NCBI GenBank assembly: GCA_023078555.1
Contig: CM041200.1
Location: forward strand, 682,001-746,000
Length of the DNA: 64,000 bases
Source of the DNA: Ulva prolifera
Lineage: Eukaryota; Chlorophyta; Ulvophyceae; Ulvales; Ulvaceae
Direction: 5' to 3'
The first letter of the stretch is position 1, and the number at the start of each line of letters is the position of its first letter. The notes under the pieces are model-generated. The model saw only the letters and a list, made by a program, of their open reading frames with translations. It searched no databases and was not told the DNA's origin. The translations under genes were made by a program, and so were the position numbers. Shown here piece by piece: positions 34,525 through 48,615 of this stretch.

Positions 34525-34873
34525 TGTCAGAAAAGCTTATCATTTGTGCAGGTCAGGACGCGCAGTCCTTGTTCAGGTCAGGACAGGACAGCCAGCATCT
34601 CATACCTGCTGCGCACAGAGGTAGAACCGAGAGATGCTGAGGGGAAGTGCTAGTACCGGGAAACAGTAAGGATAATGGTTACAGATCTCAGTGTGCACAT
34701 GCTTATATGCACACTGAACACTCAAGGTTACGGCGGGAAACCCTCGCACGATCTCTCTCACTACATCGAGAAAATCCTAACTGGCGGCTTACCCCTACAC
34801 TGGATCCGCGGATCGTCCGTGCATGGATGCACCTGTCACCACGCTGCTGCCCGCAGGCTCATGCATTGTGACA
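34525..34873 (-). repeat. 3' LTR of copia element A
   Basis: Begins TGTCAG and ends TGTGACA on the plus strand. It carries the shared LTR blocks 'CATACCTGCTGCGCACAGAG' and 'GGCTCATGCATTGTGACA'. It is closer to the solo LTR at 48616 than to its own partner at 40506. Confidence 0.92.
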
Positions 34874-37800
34874 CTCCCCCATAAACCCTGCTAAGTCCCC
34901 ACTAGCTGGAGTTTATTACGAACTTCCTGCAAGGCAGGCCCGGGCAGCACTTTGGTAAACACATCCGCTAACTGATCAACAGTGCCTACCCATGCTACCT
35001 TAAGTTCATCCATCTGGACATATTCCCGCACCCGCAAGTGCCGCACACGAATGTGCTTGGATCTGTCAGTGGACACAGCATTCACAGCCAAAATATTGGC
35101 ACTTTTATTGTCACCCCACAGAGTTGGCTTATGTGGGACGAGTTTCAGATCGAGAAGCAACAGCTTCACCCACATTAACACGTTGGCTGTTGCACTCATC
35201 GCGATGAGTTCAGCCTCTGTTGTATCCCCAGCCACTATACTCTGCTTCTTCGAACGCCAGAGAACACAGTTCCCATACACCCGAATAACCATACCAGATA
35301 CGCTTTTCAGATCAGCAGAGTTCGCAAAATCTGCATCTGAATAAGCCTCTAACAAACACCCGTGTCCCTCAGAGCCTATAAATTTTATTCCTAAATTCTT
35401 TGTGGACTGCAAGTATCTCAGAACATGTTGCACGGCAGACCAATGTTCCTTCAGACTACTAGACATGTGCCGGGCCAGGGCATGTGCCACATAGCTCAGG
35501 TCAGGTCGTGTCACTCCTGCAATATACTGGATACTTCCTACAGCACTCATGAACCTGGAATGCTCAGCAGCACTGGCTTTTTCCAGGTCAGGATGCTCCT
35601 TCGCACTCCTTAGTTGTTGCCGCGGCACTAAGGGAGTGGGAGACTTGCGACAGTCAGACATACTGTACTTTTCAAGCAAGTTGTGAATTTTGTTTCGTTG
35701 TGTCATGATGATTGTTTTGGCCTTGCGATCACGCATGATCTCTGTGCCAAGTGCCCATGCAAGTTCACCTAAATCTCTGCCTTCGAATTTCGTGAGAATT
35801 ACGTTGACAAGTTCCTGTAGCCCCGCAGAGCTACTGAATATGAACAAGTCATCGACCCACAAGAAAATAAAGCAGCGACCAGATGTTCTAACATACAGTC
35901 CGGGATCACTTTGTGCGCACACAAATCCCATCTCAGCTAAGACCTTTATTAAAGCTTTATGCCACTCGCGAGCGGCTTGCTTCAGGCCATACAAGGTTTT
36001 ATGCAATCGCCATACATGTGCTGTCCCGTCAGTGAAGAACGGGGGCTGTTCAACGAACACTTCTTCTTCTAACTCACCATTCAGAAAAGCGCACTGAATG
36101 TCTATATGTCTAATCTCTAAATCTTCCTGAGCAGCAACTGACAGCAACACACGCAGTGTCGCATAGCTACCAACAGGAGACCAAGTCTCAAAAAAGTCAA
36201 TTCCTTCTACCTGAGAAAAACCACGCGCTACGTAACGCGCCTTATAGCGCTGAATCTCCCCCGCAGGCCCACGCTTAATCTTAAGCACCCATTTGCCCGA
36301 GATAGCCCGTTTGCCCGTAGGCAGATAGCACAACCCGAAGGTTCCGTGCTCACCCAGTGCATCTACCTCCTCCTGCATGGCACGCAGCCATGCATCCCTG
36401 TCAGCACTCGCGAGTGCTTCCTTCAAAGAAGGCATATCAGGGTCGGAGGGCTTCTGCTTCCTGGCGGCAGCTGCTCTGCGCGACCCACGACGCTGAGCAT
36501 TCTGCTGCTCACCAGACTCCACATGCTGAGGCTTCAGGCCTGCACAGGACACTCCACAGTCAGCCGCGGCTGATGTGTCCTGATCGCAAGCTGAAACATC
36601 AATAGCAGCTACAACTGTTTCACTACTAGCAATGTCATAGCCCGCAGGCTCATGCATTTGTACAGCTGCTACATCCGCAGCCAATGGAACAAGGCGTCTG
36701 CGTACAAGAGGATTGATTTTAATACGAGGCAAGGCGGCTGGAATGGCCCTCACCTCGTCAGGCAAATCAACCCCAACTGCGGCTGAGGGGTCCGGATCCT
36801 CTCCCCCTAATTCGGATCCGGTCTCCACCTCATCTGGCTCATCCTCCCAGAAGGGCCTCGGCGCCTCAGCTCCTCGCAAGGGCTGAGCAACTGCCCCCGC
36901 GCCAGATGCTGAGGCCGCTGCCGAATTACTCCCAGAACGGACCCGCTGAGCCTCCAGATTCTGATGAGCCGCAGCTCTTTCATCATCTGAGACGGTGTAG
37001 TCCATGCGTTGTTCATCGTCATCATCATAGATGCCAGGACTGTCGTCGTCCTCATCCATGTCATCATCAGACGCACTGACTGACACTTCAACAGGGTACG
37101 CAACTTCTACACCAGGGTCGTGCAACACAGCGTTGCGCGTCACAACATACTGCGCAGTACGGGAGGGCGTGGCAACAGAGTGATGCACTTCGCCGCGCAC
37201 ACGCTGGGGGACAAGGACGTCAGGGTGAGCAGCAGCTCTGGACATTGCACGCGTGTGATGCAAAGCTGCTCTGGCTATCTCCGGCGTTGCCCTAGCAGGG
37301 TCACGCCGGATAATCTCCGCAGAGGAGCCAGCTCCAAATCGTGGAGAGTACACAGCAGGAGTGGGCTCAGGGTTGTCCTGCCGGAAAGTCATTTCCATGA
37401 CAGGAACCCTACCATGACCAGGGGGGGTGTGAAGCTGGTCACGCAGACGGCGCAACACTCCCCCATCATACGTGTGCTCTGCCGCGAAAGGAGGGACATC
37501 GGCATCAGTCACACGCTCACCCTCATTGTCTGCCTCGAAAGCAACCGTGTAGGAGTTCGCAAACTCCTCAGGTTCTCTCTTGTCCACAACGGCGGACGCA
37601 TCGTACTTGCGTACGTGCCGGATCATCTGATCCGCAGTGCACATCACTTGACGCACAACAAAAACCCTACCCCCAGGAACATCCTGGGCGTACACACGCT
37701 GCATGCTGGGGCCTAACCCAGCCCCGACCCAGTATGCAGGCACGCCCCGGGGGGACAACTTCCGCAGCTTGTCATCCCTAGGGTATGCATACACCTCAAC

Positions 37801-40505
37801 CCCCCATGGACGCTGCTGCCGCAGCAGATCTTGGAACACCTCAACGGAGGTGTCTCTGAAAAAGGCCATGTAAGGAATGATATCCTTGTTAAAAGACCGC
37901 ACTAAAAACTCATCTAACTCTGTCGTCGCAAGTAACTTGTACTTGCGTTTCTCCTCATCCCTCAACTTATCGCGCTCGGCCTTTTTCATGCGCTTTCCCT
38001 TCCCCAGGCTCTTCTCAGCTTCGTCAACGTCCGCAGACGCATTGACAGCATGCTGAGCTTTCAGGCCCTTGAGGATGCTCGCCAGCTTGTCATGGTATAG
38101 CTTGCGCACACCCGGTTCACCTGGCTTCACCACATTCACCCGAATGCGTTCAATAATATAAGAGATCATGGCCGCAGCCTCACTCTTTTTGCGCAGACCG
38201 ACCACGAAAGTATAACGGGTAAAGGCACACATCACAAACAAAACATATTTCACACCACCAATTCCTACTGGAGAGACAGGACCAGCTAAATCGGCATGCA
38301 GTTGCTCGCCAGGCCACTTGGCCTGGCCCATGAGCTCACGATCATTGGCAGAGAAGTTACCCGCAGGCACTTTGCCAATTCTGCAGCCGTGACACCGATT
38401 CCCTAATGGCTCGGAATCGACATCCAAATTCAAATGACCATAAAATTCACTGTTAGACTGCATGCGTTTTAGAACCCAATTGGACTGATGAAAGGACAAG
38501 TGTGCTAGAAAAGCAGGTTCCAGCAAGTATGCATCATGTGGGACCTCAGCTCCCCCAGCATTGGGTCGCGTCAGGTCAACGGCCGCGACCGCCTCATGAT
38601 GCCACTGCTGTTGATCCTCAATAACTGAGGTCGGACTGCTCTGGTTAGACCAGACTACCCCCCTATTGACAGGCGCACCGACGAGAATTGGTTTCGTATC
38701 TACTGCCATTTTGAAAGCAAAGACAGGATGACCGTCCACATCTAATTCCTGATACTTGACGTCATCTTCTACGTCAGTAGCCATATCACCCAGACCAGGA
38801 ACATATAACACATTTCGACGCGTGTCTAGGAACATCTGCTCATGTCTAAGACCCATCGTGCTGAGCAGGTTGTACGGACATTCAGGAGCATAGTATACAC
38901 CAGGGATTTCCACATCCAGCGGATGCTGGTTCCCATACTTGTCCACATAAGTACCCAGGTTCACCTGAATGGTTCCCCTGCCCATGATAGAAAGCTGCCC
39001 TGGTCCCGCGAGATTGGCAACTTTCTGACATGGACCGTACTCAGTGAACATTTCCCGATTGCCTACTATATGCATGTTTGACCCACTATCAACAATGATG
39101 TTCCACGGCATGGACGCGTCCGGCTGTGGATACTTGTCAGGCATTTCTACAGTGCAAACATCTTTGGCCGCAGCCTGTTTGCGTTGGGGGCAGTTCGCAC
39201 GCAAATGTCCCTTCTTCTTGCAGAAGAAACAGGTCCTGGTCTCCTCGCGAGGAGCCTGGCCAGCTGCGAGAGCAGCGACCACAGGGCCATCACCACGGTG
39301 CTGCTTGCGCCAGCCATGGCCTGGTTTGCACGCGGGCGCCCCAGACCTAGCCTGCAGCGACCGCTGTTGTTTGAGCAAATCAGCATGCTCAGTTAAATGT
39401 GATATTATCACATGAGGGGAGGAGTGTTGAACTTCGCCGCGCACAGCGTTGAACTCCTCCCCCACCTCTAACAGTTTCAATCTTAGCCATCGCTGGCCCA
39501 CATCGGCACCTAGTGCCTCCAGTTGAGTGTAAACGCTCATCACATCACCACAATATGTCGCAACATCTTGATTGTTTTGTGACAAAGAATTAAACCGACT
39601 CCACAGTCTGTGGATTTCGGCTTCAGTGCTAGGTCTGTACTTGGCAGTCAAGTAAGACCATGCTTCACACAAATGTGACATGCGATAGACAGTCGTCCTA
39701 TCCGCGTCAGGCAAAGACATTAGGACCTGTGTCCTCGCCCTAGCATGAACACGCAGTTCGTCCGCAGACGGTGCGTGCTGCAACAAATGATCTAACTCGA
39801 ATTGACCTAACCACAAAAAGACTTTCTGTTCGTACGCAACGAAACTTTCAGTCTTAAAATTCCATTCAGGGAGTTTTCCTTTCGTCAAATCAGGTTCGCT
39901 ACGTCCCCGAGATGCACGCAGCGCCTCGGTTAACGTTTCGAGTGATATGAGTGACTCAGTGTGACCAGGATCGTTCACAACATGAGAGGAAAAAGGCACC
40001 TGCTGGCTGCTCTGCCCAGTGTGGGAAGAGGGTCGTGGCCGGACAATTCGTCCGCCCCGGAGCAACATACCCGCAGGCTGTTCTCCGTCAGGGAGCTGCT
40101 GGTCAGCGTCCCTGTCGACGAGAGGCTGCTGGTCAGCATCGTCACGCCTCTCCTCGCGAGGAGAGTTGGCGTTAGAGTTGGCGTTTGAAAGAGACATCCT
40201 GCATTAGGACAGACGGTTGTTTGTCGCGCGCAGCAACTAAACCGGTGGGATTGCTCGCAAGCATGCAGGTTGAGACAATAAGCGAACGCGTTCGCTTTTC
40301 TCAGCGCTGATCATTAAAAACAAGCTTCTCGAATCGTGTCTAACAACAATATACTACGAGAAAGCTAAATGATGCCTGCGCTTTTGACCGCAGTCTGAGC
40401 GCCGGCAGAACAGTGGAATGCCTGCCGTGTCTGCGCACAGACATTGGCCGACGGCTTCCTGAACAAGACCATAAACAGACATGACGCTAACATTCACCGA
40501 TACCA

Positions 40506-40852
40506 TGTCAGAAATGCTCTATCTGGTCAGGTCAGACGCGCAGTCTGTAGTACAGGTCAGGTCAGGGCAGCCAGCGTTCCATACCTGCTGCGCACAGAGG
40601 TAGAACCGAGGAACGCTTAAGGAGAGTGCTAGCACCGGGAAACAGTAAGAAGAATGATTACAGATCTCAGTGTGCACATGCTTATATGCACACTGAACAC
40701 ACAAGGTTACGGCGGGAAACCCTCGCGGGATCTCTCTCACTACATCGAGACAATCTCGGCTGGCGGCTTACCCCTGCACTGGATCCGCGGATCGTCCGTG
40801 CATGGGTGCACCTGTCACCACACTGCTGCCCGCAGGCTCATGCATTGTGACA
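40506..40852 (-). repeat. 5' LTR of copia element A
   Basis: 347 bases, TG...CA. The internal side is followed on the minus strand by TGGTATCGGTG, a primer-binding site of the initiator-tRNA-Met kind used by many copia elements. Confidence 0.92.
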
Positions 40853-42825
40853 GGGCGTGATCATGGCCCTAGAGGTAGGAACCCACAACAACCGCAGCGC
40901 CATGCAATTCCTGCCGTTGCTGCCAATGAGACCCGCACATGCTACGTGTGCAAGAATACATGCCATCTCCAGAAGGACTGCCCGGATATCCGTCCGGAGG
41001 TCAGAAAGTTCTTCTCTGAGCAGGCAGCTCAACCTCGCGGCAACAACACCGGCCACGGACGAGGACGCGGACGCGGACGTGGACAGGGTAGAGGTCCTTC
41101 CGTCGTTGCACTGCAGTTTCCAGGTGACGGATTCAACATGGTTGATGTTGCCCGCTTGGGTGAGCTGTGCAATTTTCTCATAGACAGTGAATCTCAGGCT
41201 CATGTGATCCGTACTCCTGGATTGTTCATCTGCATGCGGAAATCGAGAATCCCGTGCATCCAGCGTGTCGGTGACGAGGACATCCCTATCGTGGGCAAAG
41301 GAACAATTTGTTTCAAAGTAGGCATGTGACTACGGGTAGTGATGTGAAGGAATTAGTCCTAGAGATCCCGAGATGTCTGTATGTCCATGCATGCCCCTTC
41401 AACATCTTGTCTACGGAGGAGTATGAGAATATTTTCTTGCAAACGCGTGCTGTCACGGATGGAGGTGATGTAGTCATCATCCCAGGCTTCTCTGACCAAG
41501 CCCTACGCCACAAGGAGGGCAGGATTAACCAGTCCACAGACGCGAAGAATCGACGTGTTCTTTTCATTGAGACGGATAAGGGTAAGCCCATCCTAAGGGG
41601 TGAGCACGTCAATAGACCTGGTGCGTGGTCCTCGAGCAATGCCGTGGCTCATGAGTGACAAGACCGATCTCTCCAAAGTAGCTGCATTGACACTCAAGGC
41701 ACGGCATGTTCCGCGTGATGCCAAGCGGAACATGACTTTTGTGACATATGGGAGTCTGCAAACGGGGACATCTATTCTGCAAATGATTTCCAAAGCTGAG
41801 GTGTATCAGAGTCTAAGAATAAAATCTGATATGGTGAAGGAGAATCCAGGTCGCTGCCACGGTTGTCGCTTAGCCTATTGGCTCTATCAACATGGCACGA
41901 ATGCATAACATGATGAGGCCCAATGGCCTGGTGCATGGCTGCATGTTGATGTTATGGGTCCCATCTTGCCTGTAGGGGTAGGGAAATCACAGTACATTCT
42001 CCTAATCGTAGGTGAGCATTCATGTTACAGGTATGCTTGTCCGATGGATGCGAAGTCTAGAGTGCCTCAGCTGCTGGTTGAAATCATTGAGCACATACGG
42101 TCCAGTGTTCTTCCGCATGATTTCGTTGATGATGAGGGCGTTAAGATCACACCTAGAGTCATGGGTGTACATAGAGATCGTGTTGGAGAGTTTCAGGGTC
42201 ACAACATTCCAGATTATTTCTCAGAGAACGGGATATCCTGGAAAACATGTGCTCCTTGACAACATGAGCGCAATGGTATAGCAGAGCGTACGTGTGGTGT
42301 CACCTCTGACAAAATGCGTGCTGCAATTCTTCCCAAGGATCTAATCTGCCGGCTATGGCCGGAGGGGGCGATGTGTGTCAACCATTGCACTAATCTCGTG
42401 CCTAGCATTGCTTTGATGGCTCGTGAAAAGAGAAAGTTCCTGAAGAAGAATTTGTCCGATGCGATTGACAATCTCCAAAGAGCAAATAGGTGTAGAGTGC
42501 TCGCAGTGAAATCGAAAGGTGTGAGTTACAAGCCTGCTCCGGCTAAAGGTGATAAACTTATGACTGAAGATGAGATCACGGCAGAGGCTAAGCGTGGCGA
42601 GAGTGAACCGTGCAATAGACTCTCGAAAAACACTAATTTCCGACTTGTGGTTCTGCATATGGTCTTCAATGGGAGATCATTGAATCTTGAACGATTCAAA
42701 CTTGTAGAACTTGTAGAGCAGATGCGCCCATGGGGTTTGCCCGTGTATTTCTATCATAATGGCCAGCATCTACGCAGACTAGATGCTAGGGGAGCAAACG
42801 ATGTGTGGGTAGGTCCGGGGCAAGG

Positions 42826-43617
42826 TGTTGTGAGATATCTCTCACGCTAGCGCATGCTGGCACAAATAATACCTTTTCTTACATGCGTAGCCACTTGTCC
42901 AGCTATGTGGACGGTCGCACACGCATAGCTTACGAATTACCGATCGAGTTGTACACAGTGTGATCACACGTACACTCAGTGGGCTTACGTGCCTACACTC
43001 GCCACGTGTGACTTCACGCGTCCACTAGCCTTACGTGCACACTGCATCAGCGTTGTGTACAGCCTTCTCTCGGCACAATGTGTCACTTATGATGGCTTCA
43101 TGCGGCTAGCCAAATCGTTACTGCACATATTATGTCTTACTGTGTGCATTACCGCCGTTACACAGGGTCCGCCCGGCGGGCTCCAGGGTTGGCATGCACG
43201 ATAATATATGTATTGCCACCCAGAGCTGCCCACGAATTACGTGCGCAACCTTGCTTACACTCATCTGTGGCTCTGTGAGCCACAACTTAAGATCTCCTGC
43301 GCTTATGCGGGATCTGGGATCGGTATGGCAGTTGTGCGGCACGATTCGGCGAGGCCAGCTTTGACAGGGGGATTGACGTGGGCGCACACACCTCGGTATT
43401 TATACCGAACGCTTGCTAGGACCAGACACGCTTGACAGTAGTCTGGTTGGGGCGCCATCCATTTCTGCATTGGCACGTCGCATCCTTGCGTGTGATTGTA
43501 TCCTTGTTCTGATTTGTGCCTATACAGCCCTCGTGCTGCGGCAATCTTGACCCATCATTGCTTCATCTTACTGCCATCGAGGTCTGTTACCCGAGACCAG
43601 ACCGATAGGTCTCAACA
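42826..43617. repeat. Solo LTR of a second family (792 bp) with target duplication CAAGG
   Basis: Starts TGTTGTGAGA and ends TCTCAACA, so the termini are inverted (TG...CA). It is flanked by CAAGG at 42821-42825 and CAAGG at 43618-43622. A TATA-like 'GGTATTTATACC' lies at about 43393. It has no coding content. It interrupts element B between its integrase side and its linker. LTR orientation not determined. Confidence 0.85.
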
Positions 43618-44591
43618 CAAGGCCCACACATGAACAGGGTTTACTAGTCCGTACCAGGGGGCGGCAAAGTTATTGAAGTGCGGCAGATGGTGTATAGCGC
43701 TGCAATGTTGCGCGAATACATTAAGATTGTCGATAGCGTGGAGAAAGGGCTCATGGCGTCAGCGAATAGGAGTGAAATTTAAAAAGTAGAATTCAAGCTC
43801 AAGATGGCGGAAAAGGTGTACGCGCCCCCGTTGTCGGATGTCGATGATGTTGCTGCTCGCAAGCACTACATGCAACGGCACGGCACTGCTGAGTATGATT
43901 TTGACGGGATGGCCATAAGCAAGAATCTTGTTGACTTGCATGATTCGGAGTACATCAGCGATGCCCTAGCTGCAGAGTTTGAGCATGTAATTCCGGAGCT
44001 AGGGGATGACCTCGGTTCGGGGGAGCTGCAGCGGAAGACTAGGCAGACAACTCCAGAGGTAGTGGAGGACGTCCATGCCGTAGTGCGTAGTCAAGAGCTA
44101 CGCCAAGGTGCTGCTGATTTACACCTCCAACCAGGTGAGAACATCGAGCGCGTCAACAATCACTCCAACATTCACCGCTTTCGGGAACTTGAACACTCCA
44201 CCATCGACATGTCGCCATCAGCCGCGCACGTCAGCCAGAGGGCGAAGAGCTTCACATCTCCGGGGAGATCTCTCGCCGGTGACTCTGGCAGAGTAGATGA
44301 GGTGAGTGTCCGTGACATGGAGATACAAAATCAACCCAGCTTTGCCGCGGCGGGATCAGCGGGCCCGCCGCGAGGGGCCATGGGGGATATTGGGGGACCC
44401 TGTCAGACTTGCTATCGTTTATGCAGGTCGGACGCGCAGTCATGCACAGGTCAAGTCAAAGTCATGTAGCTAGCATTCCATACCTGCTGCGCACAGAGGT
44501 AGAACCGAGGAATGCTAGGGAGATATACTAGTACCGGGAAACAGTAAGAATAATGGTTACAGCTCTTTGTGTGCATAACCATACAAGCGAC

Positions 44592-44612
44592 GAGCCCCCC
44601 TTCGGGGGGCTC
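44592..44612. other. 9-bp GC-rich hairpin with TTC/TTCG loop
   Basis: GAGCCCCCC and GGGGGGCTC flank a loop that can be read as a C(TTCG)G tetraloop; 'TTGCGCTTT' follows. It looks like an intrinsic terminator, but it lies at the edge of a eukaryotic satellite insertion. Confidence 0.7.
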
Positions 44613-45383
44613 TTGCGCTTTGATACTCGAAGCTGAAGCATGAAGCTCGATGCTGAAGCGGAGCGCTGCAGCCAGCGTGGCCAGAGGTGCATCGCAGCCG
44701 CGGCGCTCTGCGGCTCGATGCACGGTGCTCGACGCTCAATGCGATCGATTTCTGTTGCTGTAAATATTATGCATAAGTTATGTTCAGAATATGTGATGCT
44801 TTGGCAGGGCTCGAAGCGGCCGCGTCCGTGGCGGAGCGCCGCTGAAAAGGTCGACAACCAGTAGACGGGGCCCGAAGGGGGGCCCGACGGGGGGCCTGTC
44901 GGTCCTCGACGCTTGAGAAGACCGATGCTTGAAGCCGATGCAAGTGATGCCTGCCACCCTGAAAACAATGCAAACGCTACATTTAAGTGCTGTGATGCCT
45001 CGGCTGGCTCCGATGCGGTCGCGTCCGTGGCGGAGCGCTGCAGCCAGCGTGGCCAGAGGTGCAGCGCTCTGCAGCGCGATGCGTCATGCTCGAAGCTCGA
45101 TGCGAATCGTTTCTGATGCACTAAATATGAAGTATATAATTTAATTAGAACATGCGATGCCTCGGCCGAATCAGAAGCGGCCGCATCCGTGGCGGAGCGC
45201 CGCTGAAAGGCGCGTGGCCAGAGGTGCAGCGCAACTTCGGCGCCCTACAGCGCTGCAGAGGAACGACGCGAACGCGAGGCGACCTGCGTCGCGGGGTCTC
45301 TGGAAGCAGATGCACCGATGCGAAGCCGACGCCGAGGCCCCGACGCGGAGGCGAGGCCGGAATGGAGCAGCCGCCGGACAACG

Positions 45384-45567
<184 letters not shown>

Positions 45568-45626
45568 CAGTGATGCTGAATATAATACTTATGATAGATA
45601 CAGTGATGCTGAATATAATACTTATG

Positions 45627-45661
45627 ACAACAGCAAGTTATTTCTCATAACTTGCTGTTGT
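45627..45661. other. Perfect 15-bp inverted repeat, 5-base loop
   Basis: ACAACAGCAAGTTAT at 45627-45641 and its exact reverse complement at 45647-45661 form a cruciform-prone hairpin directly after the doubled tail of the first GATA array. Confidence 0.9.
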
Positions 45662-46603
45662 TATTTCATATTGCTGCTCTAGTAGTAGTCGACGCTGTAG
45701 CGAAGCGCTGCAGCCTGCGTGGCCGCGGAAATGCAATGCATCTGTAACGCTTACGTATACGTATGCGTGTTTCAGCGCGACGCTGAAGCTCGATGAAATG
45801 GGCCTCTGTCGCGCCAAAAATGACGCTAGTGTACAGTATGTACTTTGTGATGTGTTGGCTAGGCTCAAAGCAGCCGCGTCCAGCGGTGGAACGCTGCAGC
45901 TAGGCGTTGCTGGAAGTGCAGCGAAGCCGCAGCGCTCCACCGCTAGACGCATGATGCTCGAAGTTCACTGCAATTTGTTACCGTTGCGTTGAATACGATT
46001 ATTATAATCTAAATACAGTATCTGATGCTTTGGCAGCGCCTGAAGCGGCCGCGTCCGTGGCGGAGCGCCGCTGAAAATGTAGACAGCCAGTAGACGTGGC
46101 CCGAAGGGGGGCCCGAAGGGGGCCTGTAGGTCCTCGACGCTTGAGAAGATCGATGCTCGAAGCCGATGCAAGTGATGCCTGCCACGCTGAAAACAATGCA
46201 AATGCTACACATAAGTGCCTCGGCTGGCTCCGAAGCGGTCGCATCCGTGGCGGAGCGCTGCAGCCAGCGTGGCCAGAGGTGCAGCGCTCTGCCGCGCGAT
46301 GCGTCATGCTCGAAGCTCGATGCAAATCTTTTCTGATGCATTAGATATGAAGCGTATAATTTAATAAGAACATGCGATGCCTCGGCTGCGCCAGAAGCGG
46401 CCGCGTCCGTGGCGGAGCGCCGCTGAAAGGTGCGTGGCCAGAGGTGCAGCGCAACTTCGGCGCCCGATACCGCTGCAGAGGCACGACGCGAACGCGAAGC
46501 GACCTGCGTCGCGGGGTTTCTGGAAGCAGATGCACAGACGCGAAGCCGACGCCGAGGCCCCGACGCGGAGGCGAGGCCGGAACGGAGCAGCCGCCGGACA
46601 ATG

Positions 46604-46715
<112 letters not shown>

Positions 46716-48615
46716 CAGTGATGCTGAATATAATACTTATGATATGCATAGTGAATAGTCAAGATTACGGCGGGAGATCCTCGAAGGATCTCCCTCCCTA
46801 CACCTGGACAATCCCGCTGGCGGCTTACCCCTGCACTGGATCCGCAAATCGAACGTGCATGGGTGCCCCTGTCACCACACTGCTACCCGCAAGCGCATGC
46901 ATTGTGACCATCCCTAGGGCTTCGGGCGACCGGGCTACGGCTCGCAGCTTGGAGCATGGGATGGACTACATGCGCGAGCATCTAGGTGGATTTCTCTCCA
47001 GGGGAGAGGTAAGTCCGGCGCCAAACTCACCTGTCCCTGGGGAGTCTATGCATCTTGCTAAAGAAGTTAGTTTTGATTTGCATGACATTGCTGCTAATGC
47101 TTTCATGAATTCCGTCGAAACTAGGTCAAAAGCTAGTCAAAGCACTCAATTGTGCAACGAGAGCTACTCGCACCTCTAACAAACACCTAGTTTGTTACAG
47201 ATGCCCAAGGGCAGGAAGTGCAGTCGGCCCCAGTTAGACACAAATGGAACCCACTTGTACGCAAGCGCTTGATTCCACATGCAGATGTTGCTGTCGTAAA
47301 AGCTCGTGCTTATATAGAGCATAGCACAGTGAGTGAGCAGACAATGGCACCAAAGGTAGCCTACAGATCAAGCATGTTGGCTACGGCTGACAGTGCAACA
47401 CCATACATCAACATACATCAACAACACCATACATCAATATGTATTACGCAGGGCGTGTTTAACTGTTTTCAGCGTGCTTGTAGTTGTTTTCGCAATCGTG
47501 GTGATATGCGTTCTCATGACGCCATTCGCCACTGAACACAGCACGCAATGCGACCGGTCACATCACCCACGTCCGCCCCATGCGTCCTATTTCAGGCGCA
47601 CTCCACTGAACACGGCCTAAGACTTTGTATGGATTGAAGCACGCTGCACGTGAATGGCACAAGGCCCTTGCACGTTTGCTGGGTGAAATGGGTTTTGTTA
47701 GATCACAGTCAGACCCGGAACTGTATGAAAAACTGGCACGTGTTTCATATTTCTGTGGGTCGATGATCTTTTTATCTTTGGACGGTCTACGGGCCTGAAG
47801 GAGTTGATCGATCAGATTCTCAAAGCATTTGAAGGTAGAGACCTTGATGACTTGTCGTGGGCACTAGGTGCCTCAATCACCAGGGATAGGAAGCATAAGA
47901 CCACCTCTTTATTTCAACAACAGAAAGTAGTGAACCTGCTTGAGAAATTCAGCATGACAGATTGCAGACCTAGTCCGACTCCGCTCGTGCCAAGGCAGCA
48001 GTTGAGGAGCGCTAAGGATCATCCTAAGCGTGAGGTAGCAGACCAGGCTGAGCACACTGATTCATGAGTGTTGTAGGAGGCATCCAGTATATTGTTGTAG
48101 TTACGCGGTCTGAAATTTTTTATTCCTGCAATGTTTTGGCCAAACATATGGGGTTGTTGTGAAAGTGCCTCGTAGCGCCCAAGGCATGTGCACATGTGGA
48201 TGCACGCACGGGGTGACACGTGGCAGTCACCAGCCCGCGAATGAGAAGACACATCCCAGCTCTCTGTATAGGTCGAACAAGGTCATGGCTCAAGTATCTG
48301 ACTCAGATACTGACCATGCAGGTGTGATCCTAGATCTCAGGCGTCATGTGCTAAGTACTCCGCACACATACTTAACATTTCGCCCAACTAAACTTACGGT
48401 ATGACGCTTCCACTCGCGCTTGCATTCGAACAGGGGTGTAGTTTAAAGGAGCATTGGCCAGCGGTGCAACATATACTGAGATACCTGCAGTCCACGAAGG
48501 AACTAGGTCTAGTGTTTGATGGCTCATCAAAGAGTTGTTTGCTAGAGGGCTATTCAGATGCCGATTTCGCGAATGACAAAGGCCTGAAAAGTGTGAGTGG
48601 CCTAGTCCTAAGGGT

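Larger units (their letters stand above)
34525..40852 (-). mobile_element. Ty1/copia element A (6.3 kb) with both LTRs
   Basis: LTRs lie at 34525-34873 and 40506-40852. Between them is one long minus-strand gag-pol frame (40197-34891) in copia order: gag, zinc knuckle (CFFCKKKGHLRANC), protease (IIVDSGSNMHIVGNR), integrase, reverse transcriptase (FLWVDDLFIF), RNase H. A TGGTATC primer-binding site adjoins the 5' LTR (right side) and a GGGGGAG polypurine tract adjoins the 3' LTR. The two LTRs differ at roughly a tenth of positions, and no target duplication is seen (GTCAG left, GGGCG right). It looks defective, with about one large break; age is moderate or the ends are of mixed origin. Confidence 0.93.

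Noticed and set aside
44592-44612. Bacterial operon terminator
   Set aside because: No bacterial gene lies upstream, and the surroundings are retroelement and satellite; kept only as a hairpin.
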